From contig WHUX01000081.1 of assembly GCA_015179025.1 (NCBI GenBank), positions 1 through 64,000 on the forward strand: a stretch of DNA of 64,000 nt. Direction: 5' to 3'. This stretch comes from Terfezia claveryi (taxonomy: Eukaryota > Ascomycota > Pezizomycetes > Pezizales > Pezizaceae). Shown here piece after piece: positions 35,611-47,909 of this stretch (positions are counted from its first letter, which is position 1; each line of letters begins with the position of its first letter). Below the pieces are notes generated by a model. It had not been told where the DNA came from. It saw only the letters and a program-made list of their open reading frames with translations, and did no database searches. The position numbers were made by a program, and so were the translations under genes.

Positions 35611-38014
35611 GGCTCCATGCTATCATTAATGGACTTGCCAAAGACCCGTAGGCCTCAACCTTTGAACTGGACTAAGAGAAGAGTAGAACTAGGAAGAAGC
35701 GGTGTACACATGGCCAGTCAAACTGATGCACAGACAAGCCTAGGTACACCTCGGTACAGGCTGGCATACGGACAAGGAGTGAAAGGTCTCACAATTTGGT
35801 AACAGGCAGGTGACTACAATACAGATTCTGAGTAGTAGTAGTACAGAAGCTGTGGTCGCATAAGATCAGGAGAGCCGAGGACCCGTGTTGTAGTTATAGG
35901 AGACGAGAAGCGGAGAAGCATAGAGGAAGCTATGAAAATTTGTGTGCGGGCCCAGTAAGGGAGTTATGATTCAAGGACCGGCCCGACCGGGCAGGTTAAG
36001 CTGTGCGCTCACGCTGTTAAATACAGAACGAGCCTGATAAAGGGGATTTATAACATCTGCCAAAGGAATATGAAGCCCTGCCTAGGAATTTATAGTAGAA
36101 GCATATGGCTCACACCAAAGTCTCTTTTCCTCATTCCGGTTTGGGAATCTAGCATATGCAATGCCTATGCACCGCAATGCAGCTTGGCATTATTCAGCTC
36201 CAAAACGGGTTGCAATGGCAAGAGCCATGTAGTGATGAGTATTTTACCTTTACTGTTGCCTGTACGAAGTACTCTGCCCTGAATATAGCCATACTACCTT
36301 GAATATACCTAAATGGCTTACTCCGCATAAAGCCCAGAAGCAGTGAAGATGTAAGTACTACTAAAGTAAATCCGTAGAGTGCCTGCTCATTTCATGAGTT
36401 TGATTCATTATTCGGAGAGAAGGGGTTTAGAGGTAACTTGTTTTGACCTTTTTTGGTAGTGAATATTTTAATATATTGTATTTTATAGAAGCAAAAGCCA
36501 GTTAGCATTAGCAGTGCCAACAGCTATATGCAGTGTATGCAGTGCCGACAGCTATATGCAGTGTATGCAGTACCAATAGCTATATGCAGTGTATGCAGTG
36601 CCTGCAATATGAACACATATGAATATACTATATAAGAGGTTATATAAGTTCCTCAAGATGGGTGGATATGTCATGAGCTGTTCGGAATGAGGATATAAGA
36701 GCTCATATGAGTGAATAAGGCAAGCGTACCATTCAGCAATCATGGCAATTGGTGAACGGGGTAGCCGCATTATTATACAGTTAATATTAAGTTCAACCTT
36801 GGCAATTGCTGGAATAAGATAATTGCAAAATGATATGCTTTAATTTTGACTTTGGTAATGTTTTTTTTGTGCATGGAATATTTTTCTTAGAGAAATTATA
36901 TAAATGGGCTGAAGTTTTGCAGACATAACTTATGTAGTACTCCAGTGCAGTTGTCCTTCTCATTCATTTGTCAATACCTTTACAGGCTACGTGACCCACT
37001 CCTTTCATAGCTTTTTTGCAGACTACATTACGGTTACCTTTCCAACTACCAGATATCTACTAGTTCAGCAATCTCAGATAGCATTTGCAGCAGCTTCCTA
37101 ACTTGGATACAATGTGTTGAAAATAAAAAGGGTAAACGGTCTGATAAGGACAAGTATCTGGAATGTAATAGCTTTTTGATGTTTCCAGATAATAATTTCT
37201 ACATGACAAAAAAGGTTAAACAACGCTGGTTTAATCAGAAGTATGATATATTCTAATTCTATTAAACCAACATATGCAGTCAAGCAAACATCTTTAAATG
37301 CACTCTGGTTACCCGGAACTGTGTTGACGTGATGTTTGCTGCTGACAGACTGAGTTCAGTAAGTTGCGTAGGGAGTAAAGGGTATACCTAGCATTTGCAA
37401 TACACTAGAGTGGAGTTACGCCACTAGATGCCTTCTGAAAAGAATTGTAGCTCCCGAAGAGGAGCATCTTCTAGGGCTTGTTTTCATCCGTTTATTCGTC
37501 TAATATTATAATTAAATACATACATTATGTACTACTGTACTCCGTAATGCCTGTGCCAATGATTGTAATATTGACGTCAAGGGAACCCAGCAAACAAACT
37601 ATAATGTGGGAAATTAAATTATCAATACTAAAGTTATAGTCTCATATCCTGACTTATTTAGTCATGATATTCCTTGAATTGAAATCACAGGAACATCAAT
37701 ATGTATTTCGATACATAGAACGTTTGATGCGAGAATGACATATATGAGTATGTACAATTTAAGTACTGATACTTACATATATACAGGTAATTGAGGCCGC
37801 ATAGTCGTGATATGGCAACGATCCCTAAGAATATGAGAAACATCCTGTACCCCTTCTCTCAAGCCCTCCACTCTCAAGTTCCGCTCTCTCAAAGTCTCCT
37901 CTCTCTTCCGCTGCAAACTGGTTAGTTATCCCATACTACGTATTTCATATGAAGTCCTCACCGTCATCTTCACGATTCTCTTGCTCCTACACGGATTACA
38001 TGTCCCTTTTCATT
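35611..38014. other. Gene-free stretch with old repeats
   Basis: Apart from a tandem repeat at 36,513-36,596 and weak LINE-tail similarity near 35,945, I see no gene, RNA or intact element. Base composition is AT-rich after 36,300. Confidence 0.55.
36513..36596. repeat. Tandem repeat, 28 bp x 3
   Basis: Three adjacent 28-base units of the form AGTGCCNACAGCTATATGCA followed by GTGTATGC, with one or two substitutions each, and a partial fourth. Confidence 0.9.
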
Positions 38015-38125
38015 TAATTTTTTTAGATACTCAGTACTCATATGCGGTCCCAGGATGGGGACCATGATGAGCAGTCCGGAAATTCAGGACAGGGCAAGTT
38101 AATCTGCCAGGTCCGGCGGATATAT
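38015..38125 (-). mobile_element. LINE 3' tail, minus orientation
   Basis: AGATACTCAGTACTCATATG, GGTCCCAGGATGGGGACC, then GGACAGGGCAAGTTAATCTG. Same family as above, close to the Copia insertion. Confidence 0.75.
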
Positions 38126-38449
38126 ACTGTAGACCAAAGCAAATACCACAAGCACTGTAACGCAATAAACTCACACGACGCAGTGAACTCAACGCAAGTG
38201 CCAATCGGCAAATCAAAAGGACGTGAAATGTTCAGCAAATTCAAACTAAACTGGAGTGCCAAGAGGGATTGCATGTCTTTCTTCATTCGTAAGCTATCCT
38301 GAGTAGAGTGCTGGGTTCGTATTTACGACAACAACGGGCGCGATACGGTAGAGGTGAAGTTTTGATTGCTAGCGAGAAGAGTTGTAAAGTAATCTTAGCA
38401 TCAACGCCAGAGCAGGAGAGGTCACGTGCAAGAAGTCACGCGTTCTGAC

Positions 38450-38774
38450 TGTTAAAAGTATATGCTTGCGTCACTAATGTCGATCACCGTGTTGATCAAC
38501 TTGATTGTTAATGCTTCGCTCTTTGTTCTGCACAACTTCTTTGTTATCCTTTGTCCTGCAGACCTTACTATTGTGTGTCGTCATTATTGTCTGCTGTCGC
38601 TACTCTCTGCTATCGCTGTCTGTGTTCTACTGCAAGTCTCTTGCTCAGTGTGTGTGGTTTATTTAAACCAGTCAAAAGTCCTGTCTATATCGATCAATAA
38701 GTCAATTAAGATAACTGAGATACAAGCAATCTTCCGCTGCATATGAACTCATTCTTGCTGTAGTTTTTACAACA
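38450..38774 (+). repeat. Copia 5' LTR
   Basis: Begins TGTTAAAAG and ends TTTTTACAACA (TG...CA). Identical to the 3' LTR except for one substitution near the start (GCTTGCG against GCTTTCG) and a 9-base gap after TGTTCTACTG. Preceded by CTGAC (38,445-38,449), which is repeated after the 3' LTR. Confidence 0.95.
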
Positions 38775-38789
38775 GGTTATGAGCCCGGG
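38775..38789 (+). promoter_or_regulatory. Primer-binding site, initiator tRNA-Met half
   Basis: GGTTATGAGCCCGGG directly follows the LTR. It is complementary to the anticodon arm of initiator tRNA-Met (CCCGGGCUCAUAACC), not to a tRNA 3' end. This is the priming mode known for Drosophila copia, in which a cleaved half-tRNA is used. Match judged from memory of the tRNA sequence. Confidence 0.7.
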
Positions 38790-38794
38790 CCTTC

Positions 38795-40360
38795 TACTTA
38801 TGAAGAGGCATTGTCTAGTGAGAATTCTATTTATTGGCAGCGAGCCATCGATGAAGAATGGAATTCATTACTTGAAAATCATACTTGGGTTATGAAAGAT
38901 CGAATTGAGATTCCGGTTAATAAGAAACCCCTTGGAATAAGTGGGTATTCAAGCTTAAGACCAATGCTGATGGAACTCTTCGATATAAAGCAAGACTGGT
39001 TGTCAAAGGATATGAGCAGCAGGCAGGTCTTGACTTTGAGGAGACTTTTGCACCAGTTGCAAAATTTGTCTCAGTGCAAGTATTACTTGCTTTGGCAGCT
39101 GTATTGGATTGGGAAATTATACAGCTAGATATTAAGACTGCGTTCTTATATGGTACTCTTCATGAAGAAACATATATGGTATTTCCTGAAGGGTTTGAGA
39201 TTGAAGGAAAGGTTTGTCTTTTGAAGAAGTCGATTTATGGTTTGAAGCAAGCACCGAGAGCCTGGTATGAAGATATTGATGAGTATCTTCAAAGCTTAGG
39301 CTTTATTAAGTCTTCAGCTGAGCCTAACCTATACATTCTTCCAGCTTATCAGCTTTATCTTATTCTTTATGTTGATGATATTTTACTGTTTTGTTATAGT
39401 CGAGGGAAAGCTGAAGAGATACGAGACCAGCTTAACCAGAATTATAAGATGACAGATCTAGGCTTACTTCGGAAGTTCTTAGGTCTTCAAATTATTCGCA
39501 ATCGCTCCTTACGCCAAATCTTTATACATCAGACAGAATACGTTGAAGAAATCCTTCAAGTACAAGGAATGAACTCTTGCAATGCAGTATTGATTCCTTT
39601 GGAACCTACAGCACAGCTCCTATCACAAGATCCGAGTTCTTCAGACTCTAATACCGAGTTAAAAATGGCCTACCAAATACTCATTGGAAAACTCATGTAT
39701 GCCATGGTTGGTACTCGTCCGGATCTTGCTTTTGCTGTTGCAGCTCTAGCAAAATATACCGCTATACCTACTGCTTAGTATATGGGAATTTGCAAGCGGG
39801 TTCTAAGATATCTCAAAGGTACTAGCTCCTATGGCCTTCTATACTCTAATAAGTCGCTCTGTATTGGGTATACAGATTCAGATTATGGAGGAGACAAGAG
39901 CAATCGAAGGTCTACGTCTGGGTATGTTTTTACTTTCACTGGAGCTGCTATCAGTTGGAAATCGCGGCAGCAATCAGTTGTTGCACTATCAACTACAGAA
40001 GCGGAATATATAGCAGCTACAGAAGCATGCAAGGAGCTGATCTGGCTAAATCGCCTATTTCTGGATCTCTCAATTCCACGTCTTCTTGGTGATCTTACTC
40101 CAGTACCTGGGCCTCCGCTTCTTTATATCGATAATCAAGCTGCACTTGCACTTGCGAAGAATCCCACGCATCACAATCGCACCAAGCACATCGATATCCG
40201 TTATCATTTTATTAGAGCTGAGATTGAAGCGGGTACTATCAATCTTCAGTCTATCGGTACAAAAGATAATGTAGCGGACATCCTTACCAAGGCCCTACCG
40301 AAGGCAACATTTGAAGCGCATCGGTCTGGAATGGGAATTTCTATTTTTCCGAGTCCTTAA
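38795..40360 (+). pseudogene. Copia reverse transcriptase-RNase H, frame-broken
   Basis: Reads STYEEALSSENSIYWQRAID at the start, then QLDIKTAFLYGTLHEETYMV, the RT core YVDDILLF near 39,370, TDLGLLRKFLGLQI, and the RNase H part with TDSDYGGDKSNRRSTSGYVF, STTEAEYIAATEACKE, NRTKHIDIRYHFIR and a DILTKALPK end. Two lesions: a single missing base near 38,938 shifts the frame, and a TAG at 39,776-39,778 follows YTAIPTA where the family continues, which would fit a CAG to TAG change. Needs helper proteins to move, if it still can. Confidence 0.92.
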
Positions 40361-40593
40361 TATTATTATTATTATTATTATTCCTAATACTTCTCAATGT
40401 CCTGGCACTCTTTTATCCTAATTTTTCCCACGGGGTTTTTATAGGTTTTAACGAGGCCAGTGGTTATGTACGCACTCCAGTGGTTATGTTATGTACGCAC
40501 TCCAGTGGTTATGTACGCACTTGTTCATATTGTACGCACTTTCATGAAGTATGCTCTTGCAACTGTACCGACAGTGTGCAGAGCAAGGTGGAG

Positions 40594-40927
40594 TGTTAAA
40601 AGTATATGCTTTCGTCACTAATGTCGATCACCGTGTTGATCAACTTGATTGTTAATGCTTCGCTCTTTGTTCTGCACAACTTCTTTGTTATCCTTTGTCC
40701 TGCAGACCTTACTATTGTGTGTCGTCATTATTGTCTGCTGTCGCTACTCTCTGCTATCGCTGTCTGTGTTCTACTGTTGCTGTCGCAAGTCTCTTGCTCA
40801 GTGTGTGTGGTTTATTTAAACCAGTCAAAAGTCCTGTCTATATCGATCAATAAGTCAATTAAGATAACTGAGATACAAGCAATCTTCCGCTGCATATGAA
40901 CTCATTCTTGCTGTAGTTTTTACAACA
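40594..40927 (+). repeat. Copia 3' LTR
   Basis: 334 bases, TG...CA, 9 bases longer than the 5' LTR because of a TTGCTGTCG-type insertion in a Ctg-rich stretch. Followed by the CTGAC target duplication. Confidence 0.95.
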
Positions 40928-40932
40928 CTGAC

Positions 40933-43496
40933 AATCTCTTGGCAGCGCCGAGCAATGGAGCCCGGAGTACTTCCCCGTGATAGTATTCAGGGTAAGTAGT
41001 TATTGTCGCCTATTTCATCTAGGTTGAGTTTTCCTTCCTCTGTAGTTGGCCCTTCCCCTGAATTGACTTCTACTGTATTTTAATTTGCACCTTTAGTACG
41101 GAGTTTCCAGTGCTGAATTCTCAACCGCTGGGCTCGATGTTGTTGGAGCTGATTTTGCACGATAGCTGACATTTTTGTGTTTTTTTACTCTAAATTCCAT
41201 CAACCGCAGTCCGCGATCCCTTACCTTACCAAGAGTTGAGCTACAAATTCTAGCTGCGCAAGGTCTTTATGAACTAGAGTGTCGAGTTTTTTTTTTTTTT
41301 TATTGGGCAAGAGAATGTGGGCTCCCGCCCCCTTTCCCAGGTGATGAATGACATGAGAGGTTTTATATCATGAAGGTTTATGAAATGGTAAAGTTCAGCC
41401 TTTTTGCTACATATAAGAACAATTATCGGTAGGTAGGCTGATAGTTTAGGGTAAGGACATTCAAGGCGTACACTACTCAACAAGCTATGTAAACGCTTGA
41501 TGACATATTGATATGATAAATAGTAAGTAGGCAAATTTGGATTGCACATGAATATAAATTGCAGTTAAGGGCATTCTCCACGAAATTTGCTCTCCGCTGC
41601 AGCCCCTCAAGAACCCCTTCTACACCTTTCTTTCCTCCAGCCACCTCCTCACTCCTTTCCATCCCACAACCACTAGCATTAACAAATATCCCTCCCCGCC
41701 CCACTTCCCACAGCCTCTATCCATCCTCAACGAACCCTCTCAAAGAAGAAAGGAAAGCCCGGAGCATGCTGAAAAGCGGGGCGTGGGGGGGTTTTGAACT
41801 TGTTCAATTCTGAATCAGGGAGAACCTTCCTTCCTTGGTAGGCAAGGCAAGGCGGGGTTTGATGTAGGCGGACTTTTTGACTTTCGCGGACCATGGAGAG
41901 GATGGTATGGAAAGCTTCGAAAGCGCCGGTGTGGGTCACAGGATGGAGGGGGAAGCCGGGAGAGGAGATGGGAAATGGTTTATTGGTATTAGGGAGTAGG
42001 TATGTACATGTTGATGCTGGGAAGGGAGAGGAGATGTATCTGGGAGGGGAGAGGAGAGAGGAGGCGGGAGGAGTGGAGATATGGGGTTGGTGGATGTGGG
42101 GGTGAGAGTGAAGAAGTTCATCTGGGCCCCGTCGGATGGGTATAGCTATGAGGGGAGCGTGAGATGAGGAAGAAAAGGCCCTGTCTGCCGCACTCGAGCC
42201 GATGAGCAGCGAGAGGTACACCTCGAGTCAGGCAGCCTTCATATTGTCGTGGTGTTGAATCGAAAAGCATGTGGTTATGTGAATAAATTCTAAGTGAGGA
42301 ATATAACCCTTCAGGCTTGGCGGGCTTGGCGTTCAGGGTTAGGTACCCTTCACGACCAAGCCCACAAGACCCTTTGCTGGGAGTACATACTTAACCTACC
42401 CTCTGTACCTACATCTATACATTACTCTGCTGCTGTACATACTCTGCTGCGGTACATACTCTGCTGCTGTACATATTCTGCTGCTGTACATTCTCTGCTG
42501 TTCATATTCTGCTGTTCATATCCGCTATTCATACCGCATAATCTGAGAAGAGCCAGACTCAATCTTCGGAAGCAAATTGTCACAAGGTACTAGGTATGAT
42601 ACAGGCTGGTTTGGATAAAGTGCATGGCATCAAGGAAGCGAGAAAAAGGAAAAAAAAGCACACAGTGGTCATCCCTCAGATCGCCACGGCCGGCCACCCC
42701 CACATTTGGTGGGGCTCGTTCAGCAAATTAGCCGTGGAGCCTATTACCGGAAGGCAGGGATAACGTGACATGGAGCTGTGGCCGCTTGAGAGTCATACCA
42801 AATATTTGACCCCTGGAATTCGATATCTGTACGCAGTTTTCGATATACAAAATTCGTTCTTCGGGAGATCGGTAATGGCTGAACTGTATCTACGTCCTCA
42901 GCTGCTGCATCTTCGGACGGATAGACGAATCGGAGGCTCTCACGCAGTACACATGCGCGGGCAGTGACGTATCTTGCATGTGAAGAGCGAGAATCAGGTG
43001 AAAGGGGGAAAAAGAAAGAAGAAACGTTGGGATCGGTAGTTTTGGCAACATTGGACCGACTGGTCAACGAAGCTTGCTTGGATTATTGGTCTTGGGAAGT
43101 GGTGTTAAAGGAAGCAGAGAGGAGGAGGCGGGTATGTTTGCCCCAGTGGTGATCAATTGCAAGACATTGTGAAGGGCTCAGCTGCCATTGTTGAAGTTGG
43201 GGATTGGCGTTGGAGATTGGCGTTGGAGAACCAGAGGTGTTTCGGAGGTGAGATTTTCGTCGTGCGTTAGGCCCTACGGAACGGTGTTCGGTATTTTGGA
43301 GCCCACACACGAGATTTCTTTGAGCCCGGATGGAGGTTTTTATATGCTGATCAGTACAAGCAGTAGCATCCAGCAGCGAGGAGATAGATTTTCCAGTCGA
43401 GCTTTACTCTTACGACCTAATCCAACCCAATAAAGGCCCCAGGAAACCAATATCGATACCCACCTACTTCAAGGCCCTCTCCAACCTCCCCACAGC
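40933..43496. other. Gene-free stretch before GUT2
   Basis: Two long open stretches overlap on opposite strands at 41,559-42,221. The plus-strand one begins MQLRAFSTKFALRCSPS and resembles a mitochondrial leader but ends without a recognisable domain. The minus-strand one has HPVTHTGAFEAFHTILSMVR, which looks protein-like. Neither supports a named gene. The 1 kb upstream of GUT2 holds only short ORFs and presumably its promoter. Confidence 0.45.
42425..42535. repeat. CTGCTGTACATA minisatellite
   Basis: About five units of TCTGCTGCTGTACATAC, decaying at the right into CTGCTGTTCATATTCTGCTG and related shorter units. Confidence 0.85.
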
Positions 43497-45807
43497 ATGC
43501 CCGCCCCACGCTTTCTCCGGGCAGGCGCCAACCGGAGATACCTCCGGCCCCTCCTGTTCACCACCGCCGGCACCCTAACCGCCTACACCCTCTACCGGAC
43601 CTTTGCGCCGAAACCTTTCCACCCCAAAATCCCCTCCACCAACTCCCCTCTCCCGCCCAAACTCCCACCAATCCCATCCCGCTTCGAGCAAATCTCCCGT
43701 CTGCGCGCCGCCTCCTCCACCAGCCCCACCAGCCAAATCTACGACCTCATCGTCATCGGCGGGGGTGCCACGGGCTGCGGGATCGCCCTGGATGCAGCAA
43801 GTCGTGGGCTCAAGGTCGCGCTCATAGAACGGGACGACTTCTCCTCTGGTACAAGCAGTAAGAGCACGAAGCTCGTCCATGGGGGGGTCAGGTATCTCGA
43901 GAAGGCGGTCAAGGAGCTGGATTATAACCAGTATCTACTGGTCAAGGAGGCGTTGAAGGAACGGGCGGTGTTTTTGGAAACGGCGCCCCATCTGTCAATG
44001 AGCTTGCCGATTATGCTGCCGATTTATCAGTGGTGGAAGGCACCGTATTACTGGGCGGGCACGAAGGCCTATGATTTTCTGGCCGGGAAAGAGAATTTAG
44101 AGAGTAGCTATTTTTTGACGAGGGGCAAGGCCATGGAGGCGTTTCCAATGTTGAAGGAGGAAGGGTTGGTTGGAGCCTTGGTTTATTATGGTACGTTTCT
44201 ACACTCCCAGGGGAGGGGGGAGTGGAATATTGGAGAGGTTATACAAGATTTGTATAGCTAACATATATATAGATGGCTCCCACAACGACTCTCGCATGAA
44301 CGTCGCTCTGGCAATGACCTCCGCGCTCTACGGTGCCACAGTAGTAAACCACATGGAAGTGACCCAACTCCTCAAAGACTCCTCTGGGCAGATTACCGGC
44401 GTCAAAGTCCGGGACTGCCTTCCCCCCACCACCACTCCCACCATCACCTCCTCCGTCAAGAAATCCTTCTTCTCCTCCTCCTCCCCATCATCCCCATCAT
44501 CCTCCCAAGACACTAGCGGATTTGATATCTTCGCCAAAGGCGTCATCAATGCAACCGGGCCCTTCACCGACTCCATCCGCTCCCTCGACTCCCCCAGCGC
44601 CACCCCAATCGTCGCGCCCAGCTCCGGTGTGCACATCGTCCTCCCAGGGTACTACTCCCCCGCGCGCATGGGGCTCATCGACCCCTCGACCTCCGATGGT
44701 CGGGTAATCTTCTTCCTCCCGTGGCAAGGCAACACCATCGCGGGGACAACCGATGCGCCAACCACCATCACCCAACACCCCATGCCGCGCGAGGAGGAAA
44801 TCAACTGGATCTTGAGCGAGGTGCGGCGGTATCTCGCGCCAGATATTAATGTCCGCAGGGGAGATGTGCTTGCGGCTTGGAGTGGGATTAGGCCGTTAGT
44901 GAGGGACCCGAATGCGAGGAATACGGAGGCGCTGGTTAGGAATCATCTGATTAATGTTAGCAAGAGTGGGCTGCTGACTATTGCGGGTGGGAAATGGACG
45001 ACGTATAGACAGATGGCGGAGGAGGCGGTAGACGAAGCTATTTCTCACTTTAACCTAACACCCTCCATACCCTCTCCCTTCTCCACTACCGCTAATGATT
45101 CCACCACACCTACAGCAACAACGCAGCACTTCCTGGATCCCGATATCCCGGAGATCATATCCATCGACGGACACTGCATAACCGAGCAGCTCAAACTGAT
45201 CGGCGCGCACGGCTACTCCAAAACGCTCTTCATCAATCTCATCCAACACTTTGGGGTCGAAACCAGCGTTGCGCAGCACCTAGCTGGGGCGTACGGCGAC
45301 CGTGCCTGGACCGTCGCATCTCTCTCCTCCCCGACCCACCACCGCTTCCCCGCCCGCGGACACCTCCTCAACCCCCTCTACCCGTTCATCGACGGCGAGG
45401 TGCGCTATGCATGTAGATTCGAATATGCACAGACGGCAGTCGATGTGCTCGCCCGGCGGACGAGGCTGGCCTTCTTGAATGCGCAGGCGGCGCTAGAGAG
45501 CCTGCCCAAGGTGATTGATATTATGGGGGAGGAGCTGGGGTGGAGTGGTGAAAGGAGGGAGAGGGAGTGGAAGGATACGGTTAGGTTTTTGGAAAGTATG
45601 GGTTTGCCGAGGAAGTTGAGTGGGATGAGTAGGAAGGAGGTGGAGGAGGGGAGGGCGGGCAAGTTTGATACTGAGGAGGAGTATAGGCTTTACTCGAGAC
45701 ATGGTGGGTTACACGCCCCCTCCTTACATCAATTTTTTCCTAGTGAAACGGTTTCTGGGGGTTGTGAGGTGGTGAGATTGAGAGTTATGGTACGGGTAAA
45801 GTCATAA
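43497..45807 (+). CDS. GUT2: Glycerol-3-phosphate dehydrogenase, FAD, mitochondrial
   Basis: Oxidises glycerol 3-phosphate to dihydroxyacetone phosphate at the inner mitochondrial membrane and passes electrons to ubiquinone; used in glycerol growth and the G3P shuttle. Two exons, 43,497-44,190 and 44,273-45,807, with an 82-nt intron (GTACGT, branch GCTAAC, TAG) that restores YYDGSHNDSRMNV; 742 residues. The basic N-terminus and a hydrophobic stretch (PLLFTTAGTLTAYTLY) fit import and membrane anchoring. The FAD motif is DLIVIGGGATGCGIALDAAS, about residue 85. STKLVHGGVRYLE, IAGTTDAP, AAWSGIRPLV and AGGKWTTYRQMAEEAVDEA are family signatures. A Ser/Pro/Thr-rich insert (about 300-330) is fungal-type padding. 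The last 25 residues after YSRHG look atypical; a final intron from GTGGGT at about 45,703 is possible. Strong G+C bias against its surroundings. Confidence 0.93.
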
Positions 45808-47909
45808 TCGGGAATAGGAATGCTAATGTGTGGACATTCGATAGATGGTCCCGCCGAAGCAGAAAAGCCATTAAAACAGTAAAGACTAAACAACAAAACA
45901 AATGGAAAACAAACGGCCCTATAATCCCCAAGCGTGACCATCTCCAGCTATGGATGGAGTCATAAGCGGAGTTAACGTTGCAGATATTAGATCCCCGAAG
46001 CTTCCCAGGCCCAGCAGAGGATTGGCATGGTGATTGCTTGCATACAGGAAGAAATACACAATATAAGTTTAGGCGGAACGAATGAATGACATGTCAGTCG
46101 GCAAGTAGGTTGGAGAGTGGGTTAAACTTTGGTTTGACGGTTGTCAAGTGGCATGGTTTGCGGCATTAGGTAGTGGGACTTACTTTGAACTGTTACAGAT
46201 CTTGTTTTTATTTATGAAGAACCCGGTTTTGGCTTCATTGGTCCTGCCATTTTTTTTTTTTTTTCTGTTTCTTGAAAGCCGAATTGATATTCCATAGTAT
46301 TCTGCTATGTATTTTTTTCCTTCAGAGAGAAGGGATAGAGTGACGGTGTGGGGCAGAATTGGTTCGATTGGAGTGCAGTTCAGTAGTGTAAGGGTGGTGG
46401 TGTCAATTTTGGTGGAGACTAAAACTCTTCGCAATTTTTTTAGGGGGAAGTGAGGGCGGTAGGAATGGCCTTGTAGGTAGTGTGCTTAGGCTCATGATAA
46501 GAAAAGTTAACCTCGTACCGCGGCTACAGATATATGGATGCTCATCGTTAGATAATAATTTGTTCCACTGTTGTGTTTATTATGTCGATCACAACGTAGA
46601 CTACTCTGCCATGTTTTTTTCTATTTAACTCCCCTTAACTTACACGGCATGGGTGGAGATCGTCCAGTAGCTGACGAATATATACTACTGTTGCCACAGC
46701 TCAAACTAGAAGGTGTGGTGTTTGAATCCCCGCATATCTGAGATATATAATGACTTTGAACGCCACTCTAACGGGATTGCAATGACTAGGGATGGTATTA
46801 TCAACTATTTGGGAAGGGGGGGGTGGTGAAGGGGGCCGTTGCCGCTAATGTTTTGTTGTTTGTATTGAAAGCTTTCCTTTGTGTGCCGTCGTTATCGTGA
46901 AGGGGGGAAGTCCCAAAAACATGGCTAACTCTATTTTTATTTATTTTTCTTTTTTTTCCGTGGGATTGTTGGTGTAAACCTACTTTAATATCAAGCCAGA
47001 CTACTTTAATATCTAGTTAGAAAAATATATATACAGTATATAGCCTTAGAGAAGTATATAACAATATCAATTGTTATATAAATATATCTCCAGCCCTCTT
47101 ACCAGGAGGAGGACGTCTGGGACGTCTGGGCAATGAAGTAAGTAAATCTACTTAACATAAAATATTGTTATTAAAAAAAAAGCAGAGGTAAAAAGAAATA
47201 AAGTATTCTAAAATATTGTTTTTTTTGTTTTTTTTCACTAGTGAATCTCTTATATACTTCCAATGGTACATAAGTGCAAAAGTCAGACTTTCATTATTAT
47301 TATTATTACCCCTGAAAACCTCAAATTATAAATTAACCTACAAGTCAGTTGTGTACAGTACGGTACAAGTTAAGCAATCCTCATAGCACAGACTTTATAA
47401 CTTTTAACCTCTCTATAGCTTGCCTAGACTCTTTTAAACTCCATTTTTATTTTTATTTTTATCACTATTATCATAGGGTAGGAGTATACTCCGTACTGCA
47501 TCTGACTATACCTCCAAGCAATTTTCTCCTATACTGTTGCATACTTATTTATAACAAATGTTTGTTCTTTTCCCCCCCCACCAATGAACATGGCAAGAGA
47601 GTTACTGAATCCAGAAATTGAGCACCTCAGACCTCACTTTTCTCTCGATCCGCTGGTCATACGGAAAGTAAACTCCAAGATATCTTCCTTTATTTGCTTT
47701 ACTTTGTATATAAAACTCAAAAAACTCAAGAATGATATAGATTACTATTTCCTTCTTAAACGAGTCCACGTGATGAGTAATAATATTACGAGAAGCAGCA
47801 GAAACACAAACTAAATGAATCCAGAACCAAAAAAAAAAAAAAAAGGCCATACAACCCCCCTCCCTCCTGGAGGAGCATCTCATCCGAGGTCCGAGACTAT
47901 CATCTACTC
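45808..47909. other. GUT2-LHS1 intergenic, AT-rich
   Basis: Convergent 3' ends of two host genes with 2.1 kb of AT-rich DNA between them, including A/T homopolymers near 46,250, 47,175 and 47,830 and an ATT microsatellite near 47,292. No gene or repeat family recognised. Confidence 0.6.

Larger units (their letters stand above)
38450..40927 (+). mobile_element. Recent, internally deleted Copia element
   Basis: A 2.5-kb Ty1/copia element with near-identical LTRs and a 5-bp target duplication (CTGAC at 38,445-38,449 and 40,928-40,932). The interior holds only the reverse transcriptase and RNase H part; gag, protease and integrase are absent, the LTR and primer site being joined almost directly to the RT region. 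A purine-rich stretch (GCAAGGTGGAG) precedes the 3' LTR. Three copies of CCAGTGGTTATGTACGCACT-like sequence lie just upstream of it. Confidence 0.93.

Noticed and set aside
36513..36596. Three regular 28-bp repeats as a possible CRISPR array
   Set aside because: The repeats are directly adjacent without spacers and the genome is fungal; it is a simple tandem repeat.
41727..42221. 164-codon minus-strand ORF
   Set aside because: Pro/Ser-rich, overlaps an ORF on the other strand, and only a short stretch looks protein-like; no domain or intron signal supports a gene.
46700..46745. tRNA-like B-box (GTTTGAATCCCCGC)
   Set aside because: No matching A-box or acceptor stem could be found within normal distance.
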